A stretch of 64,000 nt of DNA from Promethearchaeota archaeon (GTDB lineage: Archaea; Asgardarchaeota; Lokiarchaeia; Sigyniarchaeales; SOKP01): the NCBI GenBank assembly GCA_019058365.1, contig JAHPZE010000016.1:33670-97669 (forward strand), given 5' to 3'. Made by a program: the position numbers and the translations under genes. The first letter of the stretch is position 1, and each line of letters opens with the position of its first letter. The notes below the pieces were generated by a model. The model saw only the letters and a program-made list of their open reading frames with translations, made no database searches and was not told where the DNA came from. Below, piece after piece: positions 29,340 to 38,930 of this stretch.

Positions 29340-29571
29340 ATAATGAACCCTTTTTATTAATTTGGCTTAATTAATCAATTAAATAGAAATTAATTTCAAT
29401 ATTTTGGTTTTATACCAATAAAATAATAAAATTACAATTTTAATTTATATTCAAAATATAGTTTATACTTATTAATAATTTTCTAATAACATTTTAAAAT
29501 TAATTTGAACACTTTTATTAGAGTCAATGACTTTTCCTAAAAAAATAGTAGCAAAAAAATAAGTTATAGAA

Positions 29572-30051
29572 TTAATCCTTCTGGAAAACGAGCATAAAAG
29601 TACAGTAATTCTCACCGGTTTGTAAACTACATCCGAGTTCTTGAGCAAAACAATGACGATCACTTAGTTTTTCCACAACACCTGCTAACAATCCAGCTTC
29701 AAATGAACAGAAGCTTCCTGCAGTTTTAATTCCTTTTTTAATTAGATCTTTTATAGATGAATGGTCTTTTAGTTTTAATTGTATAATTTCATCTGTACTT
29801 TCAGTTATCTCAACTGATCCAAGATTAAATTCGTTAATAATTCGCTTTAATTCCTCCGGAATTTGATATATATCCTTAACGGTCTTAATCTTTAAGGTAC
29901 TTCCTAATTCATGTCCTAAATAGTAAAAAATTGCCTCTAGTTGGTGACCTAATGCTAATAAAGCACCAACTTTCATATCTCCAATTGATTTGCCCTCTTT
30001 TAAATTTTTTCTCATTTGGGCTAGTATTTTAGAGAGTAATTGCCTATCCAT
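29572..30051 (-). CDS. V4R / Bet3-fold (TRAPP-like) domain protein
   Basis: A 159-residue protein with the V4R pattern: helical start (LSKILAQMRKNLKEGKSIGD), then an alpha/beta core, then the signature GSFCSFEAGLLAGVVEKL with a cysteine, followed by AQELGCSLQ and YCTFMLVFQ. The fold is shared with Bet3 of eukaryotic TRAPP. It has no membrane segment and no close sequence identity with the V4R-like protein at 17476, so the two are distant relatives. It is third in a minus-strand run after a GTPase and a thioredoxin-like gene. Confidence 0.7.
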   Translation of the reverse strand: MDRQLLSKILAQMRKNLKEGKSIGDMKVGALLALGHQLEAIFYYLGHELGSTLKIKTVKDIYQIPEELKRIINEFNLGSVEITESTDEIIQLKLKDHSSIKDLIKKGIKTAGSFCSFEAGLLAGVVEKLSDRHCFAQELGCSLQTGENYCTFMLVFQKD

Positions 30052-30108
30052 TAATGTTCACTTTATTTTAATATATATTTTATTTTATTTTTTATTTTTA
30101 TTTTAAAA

Positions 30109-30408
30109 TTATAATTTAACCGAAGATATAAACGCATAAAGTATCGCATCTATGATTTCTTCTTCTTGAATATTTACGGATATTCTTTTATCAGCTATGA
30201 TTAATGTGGGTACGGAGGTAATACGATATTCTTGAGTAAATTGATGATTCTCTTCAAGATCAATTGATATTTTTTCTATTCGTAGTTTTTTACCAAACAG
30301 CGAAATATTTATTCTCTTTAACATTTCTTCGACTGGTCTGCAAGGAGCACAATGATTTGATGAGAAAAATAAAATTTTTGGATATCCTTGATTGATATCA
30401 TCAAACAT
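30109..30408 (-). CDS. Thioredoxin-like protein
   Basis: A 99-residue thioredoxin-fold protein. The active site is a CAPC motif in NHCAPCRPVE, and the cis-Pro loop is TSVPTLII. Redox-active thioredoxins normally read CGPC, so CAPC suggests a modified redox potential or a dedicated partner. It lies 3 bases after the GTPase gene at 30412 and 57 bases before the V4R-like gene, so the three genes are probably one transcript. A role in reducing the V4R cysteines is possible but not shown. Confidence 0.8.
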   Translation of the reverse strand: MFDDINQGYPKILFFSSNHCAPCRPVEEMLKRINISLFGKKLRIEKISIDLEENHQFTQEYRITSVPTLIIADKRISVNIQEEEIIDAILYAFISSVKL

Positions 30409-30411
30409 GTT

Positions 30412-30951
30412 CTATTCTTCTTTATATTTGTTGTATAACTCTTTTATTATTGCCTGAAATGCTTCAAAAACTCCCTGTCCGGTCTTTGCAGATGTATTAT
30501 AATAACCAAGAAAGTTCCTTTCTTCGACTAGTGTTTTTATATTTTGATCATCTAAATTCTTTTCATCAACTAAATCAGTTTTATTACCAAACAAAACAAT
30601 AGGAAGATCTCCGGTATATTTTTTGATATCTTCATGCCAATCAACTATATTCTTAAAGCTATCTTCATCAGTATGAGAAAATACTATAATTGCAGCCTTG
30701 CTTCCCTTATAAAATGTAGGACGCATAAAGTTAAACTCGTCTTGCCCTGCAATATCCCAAAAAAATAATTTACAATTATCCCCTTCTATTTCTTCGTCAT
30801 ATTTCGAAAATTGGGCACCTAATGTTTTAATATAATCTTTTTGAAAGCTACCTTGAGTATATTTCTTAATTAAGGAGGTCTTACCAACAGCACCATTACC
30901 TATTACAGTTATTTTAAATACGAATCCTTTAGCAACGTCATTTTTTCCCAT
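30412..30951 (-). CDS. Small GTPase of the Ras superfamily
   Basis: A 179-residue GTPase with motifs GNGAVGKTSL, switch I Thr in YIKTLGAQ, DIAGQDEF, NKTDLVDE and NTSAKTGQ. All catalytic residues are present and there is no prenylation motif (ends YNKYKEE). It begins an apparent operon: GTPase, thioredoxin-like, V4R-like. The start codon is an ATG 10-odd bases after a run of A residues. Confidence 0.95.
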   Translation of the reverse strand: MGKNDVAKGFVFKITVIGNGAVGKTSLIKKYTQGSFQKDYIKTLGAQFSKYDEEIEGDNCKLFFWDIAGQDEFNFMRPTFYKGSKAAIIVFSHTDEDSFKNIVDWHEDIKKYTGDLPIVLFGNKTDLVDEKNLDDQNIKTLVEERNFLGYYNTSAKTGQGVFEAFQAIIKELYNKYKEE

Positions 30952-31121
30952 TTAAATCACTCGTTCAATTAATTTTGTTTAATTCTGTTTTTAATGCAAT
31001 ATTTATCAAAAGTATACAATAATATTTTTTTATTTAATTTTATTTGTTATTAATTTATATAAATAATAACAACTCATTTTAAATTTTTACATTGCGATTT
31101 ATAGTTCAAGATATAAACAAT

Positions 31122-31547
31122 ATGGTTTTTTGTCAGAGCTGTTGCATGAATGTGTTTCCTACTCGACCGAGATTTAATATTAGAATATTTGGAATTTTTG
31201 CAATATTAATGGTGATTATATTTACCACAATTACTATAGTATCTTTTTCAATTTTATCAGAGATTTTTCTTTTTATCTATTTCATGTGGGGTTTTTTGAT
31301 AATCAATCCCTATCTTATATATTATGGTTTACAGAAGAAAAATTATTGTCCAAGATGTTTTGATAAAACTTCTGAAAGAAACCTGGAGTATAAACCCTTT
31401 GGAGAAAAAGAACCTGAAATTTATAAAGTTTTAGCTCCTTCTCAAAAATCCATAATAAAATGGCATTGTCCCCATTGCGGTAATTCTTTAAATGAAGGGG
31501 CAGTATTTTGTGGGACATGCGGGAAAAAGTTTGAGATTCAACGGTAA
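31122..31547 (+). CDS. Membrane protein with terminal zinc ribbons
   Basis: A protein of about 141 residues. A cysteine pair near the N-terminus (CQSCC) is followed by two membrane segments (IFGIFAILMVIIFTTITIV and FLFIYFMWGFLIIN), a CPRC pair after them, and a C-terminal zinc ribbon with CPHCGNSL and CGTCGKK. The frame allows a TTG start at 31092, but the ATG at 31122 gives a better start directly before the cysteine motif. It is followed 8 bases later by the CinA-type gene. The function is unknown. Confidence 0.6.
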   Translation: MVFCQSCCMNVFPTRPRFNIRIFGIFAILMVIIFTTITIVSFSILSEIFLFIYFMWGFLIINPYLIYYGLQKKNYCPRCFDKTSERNLEYKPFGEKEPEIYKVLAPSQKSIIKWHCPHCGNSLNEGAVFCGTCGKKFEIQR

Positions 31548-31555
31548 TTAAAATC

Positions 31556-32047
31556 ATGGATATTTTAAAAAGAATAGAAAAACTCATTAGTGATTTTTCA
31601 GAGCAAAATTTAAAGATTTCTATTGCTGAAAGCTGTACGGGTGGTTTTATATCACATATGTTTACTAATATTTCTGGCGCATCAAAAGTCTTCGAAAGAG
31701 GAATTATTTGTTATAGCAATCAAGCAAAAATAGATCTACTCAATGTAGATCCAAGAACAATAGAGGAATTTGGTGCAGTATCAGAAAATGTTGTAAAAGA
31801 ACTAGCTAACAATATAAGAATTCTCTCTAATGTTGAAATTGGAATTGGAATTAGTGGTATTGCAGGTCCAACTGGAGGGACGTCAGAAAAACCCGTAGGA
31901 CTTGTATTTATAGGCATCTCAACTGAAGAAGAGACTACTGTTCTGGAATATAATTTCAAAACAGATCGTATTACATTTAAAAAAAGAGTTCTAGATAAAA
32001 TTATTCAATTTTTAGAAGAATTTTTTCAGGCAGAATTCATTATGTAA
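31556..32047 (+). CDS. cinA: CinA C-terminal domain / nicotinamide-nucleotide amidase
   Basis: A 163-residue stand-alone CinA_C domain. Signature stretches are IAESCTGGFIS (from residue 24), then GVSENVV-type, and GISGIAGPTGGTSEKPVG, followed by the VFIG strand. The family member PncC deamidates nicotinamide mononucleotide to recycle pyridine nucleotide; the domain here is the right size for that. It overlaps no neighbour but follows the zinc-ribbon membrane protein by only 8 bases. Confidence 0.85.
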   Translation: MDILKRIEKLISDFSEQNLKISIAESCTGGFISHMFTNISGASKVFERGIICYSNQAKIDLLNVDPRTIEEFGAVSENVVKELANNIRILSNVEIGIGISGIAGPTGGTSEKPVGLVFIGISTEEETTVLEYNFKTDRITFKKRVLDKIIQFLEEFFQAEFIM

Positions 32048-32061
32048 TAAATTAATAATAG

Positions 32062-33249
32062 TTATTCATCAATCAATTTTCCATTCTCCATTATTTCTTT
32101 TTTAGAACCATCCATATATTCGACTGTTATGTTAGCTTTTGGTTCAGTAACAAAATCCCAATGCATTTGAGATCTTGATGTTCCTCCAAAAAATTTATTG
32201 GATCCAAAAGCAACATGAACACTTCCATTAATTTTTTCATCTGTAAGAATATATCCAATTGCTTTATTTATAACAGGATTACATCCAATACCTAGTTCAG
32301 CAACGTTATAAGTCCTTAATTCTGGTACTTTATCTTCTCTATCGATCTTTTCACTTTGTTTAAAAGCCTCAATTAAGAGATCTAAGCCATTATCAACAGA
32401 CACCTTATTTATCAATAATTTACCATCCTTAAAACTAAGTTCTATATTTTTTAAAATTTTATTAGAATATCTCTCAATTGTTAATGGACAAAAAATCTTG
32501 CCTTCTCCTTGTTTTTCATTCGGAGGAATAAACACCTCACCAGCAGGTAAATTGCCTCCTAAATCACCTAAAGTAATTTGTTCGTCAGAAAGTAATCCAT
32601 CATCGAGAATTTTAGGTCGATTTTCTATGGAGACCCAAAAATCCGTACCAAAATCATCTTTCACATATACTTTCTTAGCATTTTCGAAAAACTTTCCTAA
32701 ATTCTTAGTGATATTAGTTAATTCTTCTGATGGAATGCTCATACCATCAACAATGAATTTTTCGAATAGATCATAATCAATATTATAGAAATTTGCGGCT
32801 TTCTTTGAAGGCCAAGCGGCATAACACCATTTTTTCCCTGGTGCATATTCTTCCTTGAACCCATATAATATTTCTTTTAATGGTGCAACTGATTTCTGAT
32901 AAGCGTTAAGTTTTTCTTCTGGTGCATTATTACGAATCATAGGATCTTCGGGATACTCAATTACTATGTAAGCATCGATTTTTTTAATCATTTCCAGATA
33001 ATGTAGCGGCGGTTTTTGTAATGTTTTTACTTTAATTTGATTATCTTGCCACATTGATTCCTCAAAATAATCACTTACAGACGTAATATGTGGAATTCCT
33101 CCTTTTCTAAGAACACTTAAACCTATTTCTTCTAGGAGATCCTGGCAATAGATAGCACCTTTTATAAGGATGAATTCGCCTTCTTTTTTTATGTTTACAC
33201 TTTTGGTAATATTTTCAGCACATAACTTAATTTTTTCTTTAGTAATCAT
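32062..33249 (-). CDS. M29 family aminopeptidase
   Basis: A 395-residue metalloaminopeptidase of the M29 (thermophilic aminopeptidase AmpS/T) family. The N-terminal domain (KKEGEFILIKG, GGIPHITSVSDY) and the C-terminal metal-binding region with AELGIGCNPVINKA, HVAFGSNKFFGG and HWDFVTEPK are recognisable. The His and Glu residues in these stretches are metal ligands in the family. It removes N-terminal residues from peptides. It is convergent with the CinA-type gene. Confidence 0.9.
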   Translation of the reverse strand: MITKEKIKLCAENITKSVNIKKEGEFILIKGAIYCQDLLEEIGLSVLRKGGIPHITSVSDYFEESMWQDNQIKVKTLQKPPLHYLEMIKKIDAYIVIEYPEDPMIRNNAPEEKLNAYQKSVAPLKEILYGFKEEYAPGKKWCYAAWPSKKAANFYNIDYDLFEKFIVDGMSIPSEELTNITKNLGKFFENAKKVYVKDDFGTDFWVSIENRPKILDDGLLSDEQITLGDLGGNLPAGEVFIPPNEKQGEGKIFCPLTIERYSNKILKNIELSFKDGKLLINKVSVDNGLDLLIEAFKQSEKIDREDKVPELRTYNVAELGIGCNPVINKAIGYILTDEKINGSVHVAFGSNKFFGGTSRSQMHWDFVTEPKANITVEYMDGSKKEIMENGKLIDE

Positions 33250-33425
33250 AAATAAAAGAAATTTTAGATAAATAATATTTTTTATTAAATATATAAAGTT
33301 AAATCAATTAGGAAAATAATCAAAGGATTTATTATATAAAATTATTATAATAAAAATATTGAATTGAAAACAAATATAGTAGATAATACTCAAAAACTAA
33401 ATTAATAAATTTAAAATACTTAAAA

Positions 33426-33887
33426 ATGGTTGTTCGAGAAGCAGGCTTGTTATTCAGAGGATTTACTTTAGTAAAAAAGAGTTATCATAAAACATCAAAA
33501 GGAAAAATAGATACTGATTTGAGAAGTGGTCTGCTTACAGCTATTTTAAATTTTGCTCAATCAACTTTTTCTAAAGATATAGTGGAATATTTTGAAGGAA
33601 AGAAATTCTTAATTGCCTTTACTGAAGATGAAATTACTGCTGAAGATAGCTTTGAACCAGAATTAATAATTTCTTATGCTATTTTAGACAAAGAAAAAAA
33701 AATTGAAAGATACATTCGTAAAATTATTCAACCATTATTGAAACAAGTAACTAAAGAATTTAAGACACTGAATTCTGGAAAGAATCTATCTGAAGTATCT
33801 CAATTTAAGGTTTTTAAACAAAATCTTGATACAATTTTTGGAACCGATACACAAACCATTGATCAAAAGCTAAGAGGTATATTTTAG
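33426..33887 (+). CDS. Longin-like domain protein
   Basis: A 153-residue protein sharing the layout of the protein at 56003: a start strand (REAGLLFRGFTLVKKSY), a helix (LRSGLLTAILNFAQSTF), strands (IVEYFEGKKFLIAFTED, then LIISYAILDK), a helix, and a short final segment with an IDQKLRGIF end. Longin-type folds often act as GTPase partners. Its stop codon interlocks with that of the convergent deoxyhypusine synthase gene (4-base overlap). The fold call rests on pattern only. Confidence 0.55.
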   Translation: MVVREAGLLFRGFTLVKKSYHKTSKGKIDTDLRSGLLTAILNFAQSTFSKDIVEYFEGKKFLIAFTEDEITAEDSFEPELIISYAILDKEKKIERYIRKIIQPLLKQVTKEFKTLNSGKNLSEVSQFKVFKQNLDTIFGTDTQTIDQKLRGIF

Positions 33888-34849
33888 TATTTCACTTTAT
33901 TTCTAGTTTTTTTTAAAAACCACAATATAATAGGTAAAGCAATTGTAGCATCGGAAATAAGTGTTGAATGTTTAGCAGTTTCGTGTATTTTCCCCCATGA
34001 AATAGCTTCTTTTAAAGTAGCACCACTCAATCCTCCAGGCTCAGGTCGATCCATTGTAATTTGAATAGCATAGGTAGCAGAATTCGGACTAAATTGTAAT
34101 GATTGCAATATAAAATTCTTTGGAACACCTCCTCCAATAATACATACACCTGCAATCTTCGCATCCCATGCTAAATTTACCATTTCTAGCATATCTGTAA
34201 AATGATTTAAATTCAGTTTTTGATGGTGAAATCCTAATTGTAATGCTAAACCTGAATCTGTAAAGGCAGGACAAAAAATTGGTATTTGCATCTCAGAACA
34301 TATCCTCAGAATTGAACAAGAATCCTTAGGTAATTGATCTCCGAGGAATCTTAAAAAAGAACTTACAGACATCTGATTATCGGGTATTTCTAATTCTGAC
34401 ACAAAATCTTCAATGCCTTCATATACTTTATTTGGCATATAAATATCATAAATTCTGTTAATTTCTTCTCTATGTAAATCTTTATCATCAATTTCTTTTG
34501 ATTCAAAATCTCCTTGTAAATGATGATATCCCAAAGCTTCTGCGAGATCATGAGTTAAATTAGCACCAGTAGTTACTAATATATCAATATACCCTTCTTT
34601 TATAAAATCGTAAATTACTTTTTGCATTCCAGCCGGAACGAGTGCACCTGCTAATCCAAAGAATTTAACACAATCAGAATTTTTTATCATTTCATCGTAG
34701 ATTTCACAAGCTAAAGCTAATCTTTTTGCATTAAATCCCGTATCTTTTAGGGAATTTATCAATTCAACAATATCTGTATTATCTTTTATTTCGAATTGAT
34801 TTACTTTGTTCAAAATTTTTCTAAAATCTTTCTCTGACATTAAAATCAT
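33884..34849 (-). CDS. dys: Deoxyhypusine synthase
   Basis: A 321-residue protein that moves the aminobutyl group of spermidine to a lysine of translation factor aIF5A. Recognisable parts are GLAGALVPAGMQ near the N-terminus, VTTGANLTHDLAEALG, ACPAFTDSGL-type (CPAFTDSG), and GGGVPKNFI which holds the active-site Lys (near residue 246), then TMDRPEPGG. Length is normal. It lies 3 bases downstream of the agmatinase gene, so the polyamine supply and hypusine synthesis genes are coupled. Confidence 0.93.
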   Translation of the reverse strand: MILMSEKDFRKILNKVNQFEIKDNTDIVELINSLKDTGFNAKRLALACEIYDEMIKNSDCVKFFGLAGALVPAGMQKVIYDFIKEGYIDILVTTGANLTHDLAEALGYHHLQGDFESKEIDDKDLHREEINRIYDIYMPNKVYEGIEDFVSELEIPDNQMSVSSFLRFLGDQLPKDSCSILRICSEMQIPIFCPAFTDSGLALQLGFHHQKLNLNHFTDMLEMVNLAWDAKIAGVCIIGGGVPKNFILQSLQFSPNSATYAIQITMDRPEPGGLSGATLKEAISWGKIHETAKHSTLISDATIALPIILWFLKKTRNKVKY

Positions 34850-34852
34850 TAC

Positions 34853-35752
34853 CTATTGTTTATTTGCTATAAAAGAAATAAGTTCTATAATCAATTTCGC
34901 AGCTAAATTACATGTCATTTTATTTTCTAAATCTAAATTGGGTGCAACCTCAACAAGATCAAATCCTATTACTTTAAAATTTTCGGTTATTTTCTTCAAT
35001 ATTTGCCATAATTCACGATAAGAAAGTCCACCTGGCATTGCAAAACCAGTACCTGGAGCAATGGAGGGGTCTAAAGCATCAATATCTATAGAAATGTACA
35101 AATACTTAATTCCTGAATTTTTAAAAAAATCGATTATTTGTTCAGTATATTTATTAAGTCCTTCTATTAACTGATAGGCATTAAGATATTCTAGTTCCTC
35201 TTGTTCTGCTAGTTCTAATTCAGGAATATCAATATCTCGAACTCCAACAATGAAAAGATTCTTATTATTAATATAATCTAAATCATATAACCTATGCGTT
35301 AAAGTTGCATGTGAATACACACCTTTATCCCATTCTTGGTAAAAATCTAAGTGTGCATCAAAGATGAGTACTCCGAATTCTTCTTTCTTGCTAAAATGAT
35401 CCCCTACAGATTTTGTTACGGGAAAAGAACAAAAATGGTCTCCTCCTATCATAATAGGAATAATATTCCCATTCTTGATGTATAAATCATTAATATAATT
35501 CTTGACTACTTTGAGATTTTGTTCCACATCGTATTTTTTAATAGGAATATCTCCTACGTCAGCTACTTTAAACTTATTGATATGATTTCCTAGTTCTGTT
35601 GTCCATCCAATATCGTTTGTCACATTTCTAATTCTTTCAGGAGCGATTGATGAATTAGGTAATTTGATTGAAGTTAAATAGTCCCAAGGTATACCAAAAA
35701 TTACAAATTGAGTATCCTTATTGATAATATCGCCAAATTCGAAAAATTTCAT
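34853..35752 (-). CDS. speB: Agmatinase / arginase-family ureohydrolase
   Basis: A 299-residue manganese ureohydrolase. The metal-binding motifs are all present: GGDHFC (near 104), DAHLDFY (near 134) and SIDIDALDPSIAPG (near 224). The substrate is not fixed by these motifs, but agmatinase (agmatine to putrescine) fits the neighbouring deoxyhypusine synthase; an arginase or a guanidino-acid hydrolase would also be possible. It lies 30 bases after argS and 3 bases before dys. Confidence 0.9.
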   Translation of the reverse strand: MKFFEFGDIINKDTQFVIFGIPWDYLTSIKLPNSSIAPERIRNVTNDIGWTTELGNHINKFKVADVGDIPIKKYDVEQNLKVVKNYINDLYIKNGNIIPIMIGGDHFCSFPVTKSVGDHFSKKEEFGVLIFDAHLDFYQEWDKGVYSHATLTHRLYDLDYINNKNLFIVGVRDIDIPELELAEQEELEYLNAYQLIEGLNKYTEQIIDFFKNSGIKYLYISIDIDALDPSIAPGTGFAMPGGLSYRELWQILKKITENFKVIGFDLVEVAPNLDLENKMTCNLAAKLIIELISFIANKQ

Positions 35753-35782
35753 TTCATATTTTCTCCTTTTTAGTTATATATC

Positions 35783-37498
35783 TTACATCTTATCTAAGGT
35801 CTTAATTCCTAAGATATTTAATCCCGTTTTAATGAGAATTTGAACACAATATATTAGCAACAGTCTTGCTTTTTCTAATTCTTTATCCTCAGTAATTACT
35901 TGACAAGAAGTATAAAATGAATTGAATGCTTGACATAAACTAAGAAGGTATTGAGGGATTAAATGAATATTATATGTTTTTTCAGATGTATCAATAATTT
36001 CAGGAAAATAAACTAATTGTTTTATTAAAAATCTCTCTTTTTCATGATTTAATAAATCCCAATTAATGTCTGTACTGATTTCTCTTCCAGATTTTGAAAT
36101 AATTGACGCAATCCTAGCATAACAATATTGAATATAAGGACCTGTTTCACCTTCAAAAGAGATACTCTCATCTGGTTTAAAAATAAAACCTTTTACAGGA
36201 CTGTACTTTAAAATATAAAATATCATGGCAGCGAGACCAATTGTTTCAGCTCTTACTTTCTTTTCCTTTTCAGTTAAATCGGGATATCTTTTATTTACTT
36301 CATTAAATGCAAGTTTTTCAACTTCTTCAATGACGTCATCTCCATCGACAACCGTTCCTTCTCGACTTTTCATTTTTCCACTCGGTAAACTAATCATTCC
36401 ATAAGATAGATGATAATTATCTTCTTTAAAGCCTAGCATATCTAATATGGCAAATAACCACTTAAAATGTTGATTTTGTGGATCCCCTACTACATAAATA
36501 GATCTGTCATAATTGAAGTCTGCTTTTTTTTTATAAGCGAGATATATATCTTGAGTAATATAAATGGAAGTCCCATCACTACGGATTAAAAATTTATCAG
36601 GTAGATTATACTTTTCTTTTAATTCTACAAAAATAGCTCCGTCTTCAGCTCTTTTAAAGATTCCTTTTCTCAATCCATCGAGAATAATCTCTTTTCCTTT
36701 TAGATATAAATCAGATTCAAAATATTCTTTATCAAATGAGATGCTAAGTTTTTTAAAGGTAACCTTAAAACCGTCTAAAACCCAATTATTCATTTTTTTC
36801 CATAGATCTAAAGTATCTTTATCACCCATCTCCCATAATCTTAATAATTTATAGGCTTCTTGCTCAAGACTTGGATTTTTTTCTGTCATTTTACTATACT
36901 TTACGTAAAAGTCTCCTACAAAATGATCACTTTTTTTATCTGGTTCCTTATTATTTCCCCATTTTTTATAGGCAAGCATACTTTTACAAATATGAATACC
37001 ACGATTATTATATAAATTAACTTGAAAAACTCTATGTCCTTTATATTCAAGCAAATTAGAAAGTGATTTGCCAAGTAATATATTCCTAATATGTCCAAAA
37101 TGGAGAGGTTTATTAGTATTAGGAGAAGGATACTCAATAACTATTTTTAGTTTTTTAACGTTCTCTGATATGTCTCTTATCCGTCCATAATCACTTTTTA
37201 ATTCAAATATATTTTCAAGAATAAATTTTGGGTCAATTATAAAATTTAAGTATGGACCTGCTACGTTGATATTACTTATAAACTCTGGGAGTTTTATTTT
37301 ATCTTTTAAATCTTGAGCTATTATATTTGGTTTTTTTTTATGAAATTGTGAAAGTTTAAAACAAGGAAATGCATAAGTATAATCAAATTCCGGAGGAGGT
37401 ATTTCTATTAATGCTTCTATTTCTTCTAAATTAAGATCTGAAATAATTTCCTTCAGAATATTCGCTAATGACCTTTTATCTATAACTTTCATTTTCAA
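35783..37498 (-). CDS. argS: Arginine--tRNA ligase
   Basis: A 571-residue class I synthetase. The HIGH motif is HFGH in NTNKPLHFGHIRN (near residue 134), and the KMSKS region is the degenerate KMKSREG (near 376), normal for ArgRS. The N-terminal Add1-like domain and the C-terminal DALR anticodon domain are both present, so it is full-length. It opens an apparent operon argS - speB - dys. Confidence 0.95.
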   Translation of the reverse strand: MKMKVIDKRSLANILKEIISDLNLEEIEALIEIPPPEFDYTYAFPCFKLSQFHKKKPNIIAQDLKDKIKLPEFISNINVAGPYLNFIIDPKFILENIFELKSDYGRIRDISENVKKLKIVIEYPSPNTNKPLHFGHIRNILLGKSLSNLLEYKGHRVFQVNLYNNRGIHICKSMLAYKKWGNNKEPDKKSDHFVGDFYVKYSKMTEKNPSLEQEAYKLLRLWEMGDKDTLDLWKKMNNWVLDGFKVTFKKLSISFDKEYFESDLYLKGKEIILDGLRKGIFKRAEDGAIFVELKEKYNLPDKFLIRSDGTSIYITQDIYLAYKKKADFNYDRSIYVVGDPQNQHFKWLFAILDMLGFKEDNYHLSYGMISLPSGKMKSREGTVVDGDDVIEEVEKLAFNEVNKRYPDLTEKEKKVRAETIGLAAMIFYILKYSPVKGFIFKPDESISFEGETGPYIQYCYARIASIISKSGREISTDINWDLLNHEKERFLIKQLVYFPEIIDTSEKTYNIHLIPQYLLSLCQAFNSFYTSCQVITEDKELEKARLLLIYCVQILIKTGLNILGIKTLDKM

Positions 37499-37617
37499 AA
37501 TCGGAAAAAGTTCTAAGACGTTAATTTCTAAGTTGAATGTAACTTTTATCTGTTTTGATAAATATATCTAATTTAGCTCATAAAATTTATGTATATGAAT
37601 TAAGGTTTTATTGAATT

Positions 37618-38829
37618 ATGTCATTTAAAGAAGATACAAAAAATGATTTGCCAAAATGGCCTATATATGATAAAAATGAAATAAATGCTTTATCAGATGT
37701 AATAAAATCACGTAATTGGTGGGGCGGTTTTCCTGGAGATCATCAAGGTGAAAATGTCTGGAGATTCCAAGAAGAATTTGCACAATTTCAAGAAGCTAAG
37801 CATTGTATGGCAGTGTGTAATGGAACAGTTGCTATTGAATCGGCATTAATAGCTTTAAATATTGGTATGGGAGATGAAGTAATTGTCTCAGATTATACTT
37901 TTGTAGCTTCAGCTTCAGCAGTAATAGCAACGAATGCAGTACCTATCTTTTGTGATATTGATCCCAATACTCTCGTTATGGACGTCAATAAAATCGAATC
38001 ATTAATTACAGATAGAACTAAGGCAATCATCCCTGTCCATTTGGGGGGAAATCCTGTCGAATTAGATAGATTATTAGAGATTGCTTATAAAAATGATCTA
38101 TTTATTATTGAAGACTGCGCTCACGCTCATGGCTCACGTTACAAAGGAAAAAGAGTGGGTAATTGGGGTGATGCGGGAACTTTCAGCTTTCAGGCCTCGA
38201 AAATCATAACAAGTGGAGAAGGTGGTGCGATTATTTGTAATTCTGATGATTTAGCTGATAAGATTTATTCATATATTGATTGTGGGAGAAAAAAGAATGG
38301 ATATTCTTATGCTCATTATTCTTTTGGAACTAATTACAGATTGGGTGAGCTTTATGCAGCATTACTACGGAAACAATTAGAAAAGTTCCCAGAACAACAT
38401 AAATTAAGGAACAAAAATGGTCAATATTTTGGAAATAAATTAAATGAAATTGGTGGCATCCAAACTATGAAATTAACACCTGGAACTGAAGAATGTGGTT
38501 ATTATGTATACCCAATTGTTTTTGATCTTTCACAATTCGGAAAGATAACTAAAAAAGAGTTTAATAAAAAGTTAAATAAAAATGGAATTCCAACTGACGA
38601 TTGTTATCCTCCTTTACATAGAGTAGACTGCTTTAAAAATATAAAATTAAAGAAAGGGATTGATTATGGTAATGCAAATTGGGGTAAAGAGAGAAGTTTT
38701 GACAATAATTTTCCAGTGGTTTCTGATATCTACTCAAGAAGTATAGAATTTCCTCATGAAATATTATTAGCATCAAAAAACAAACTAGATTGGATAGTAG
38801 AATATATTAAAACGTTAAAAAAAGATTAA
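37618..38829 (+). CDS. DegT/DnrJ/EryC1/StrS aminotransferase
   Basis: A 403-residue PLP sugar aminotransferase. Signature segments are GTVAIESALIAL, IIPVHLGGNPVE, EDCAHAHGSRYKGKRVG, the Schiff-base Lys in SFQASKIITSGEGG (near residue 195) and NYRLGELYAAL. Such enzymes aminate keto-sugars for surface glycans or nucleotide-sugar building. A Gfo/Idh oxidoreductase gene lies nearby on the opposite strand, which could supply the keto-sugar substrate, but they are not one operon. Confidence 0.92.
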   Translation: MSFKEDTKNDLPKWPIYDKNEINALSDVIKSRNWWGGFPGDHQGENVWRFQEEFAQFQEAKHCMAVCNGTVAIESALIALNIGMGDEVIVSDYTFVASASAVIATNAVPIFCDIDPNTLVMDVNKIESLITDRTKAIIPVHLGGNPVELDRLLEIAYKNDLFIIEDCAHAHGSRYKGKRVGNWGDAGTFSFQASKIITSGEGGAIICNSDDLADKIYSYIDCGRKKNGYSYAHYSFGTNYRLGELYAALLRKQLEKFPEQHKLRNKNGQYFGNKLNEIGGIQTMKLTPGTEECGYYVYPIVFDLSQFGKITKKEFNKKLNKNGIPTDDCYPPLHRVDCFKNIKLKKGIDYGNANWGKERSFDNNFPVVSDIYSRSIEFPHEILLASKNKLDWIVEYIKTLKKD

Positions 38830-38930
38830 ATAATATTAATTTTATAATATTTTTAAAAAAAAGTTAAAAATTTTTAAGAAAGAATATAAATTAATTTCTT
38901 ATAGCTTAAAATTTGGATGTTGGGAAAACA

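Noticed and set aside
36564..36854. Plus-strand frame inside argS
   Set aside because: It lies fully within a conserved synthetase gene and has no recognisable content.
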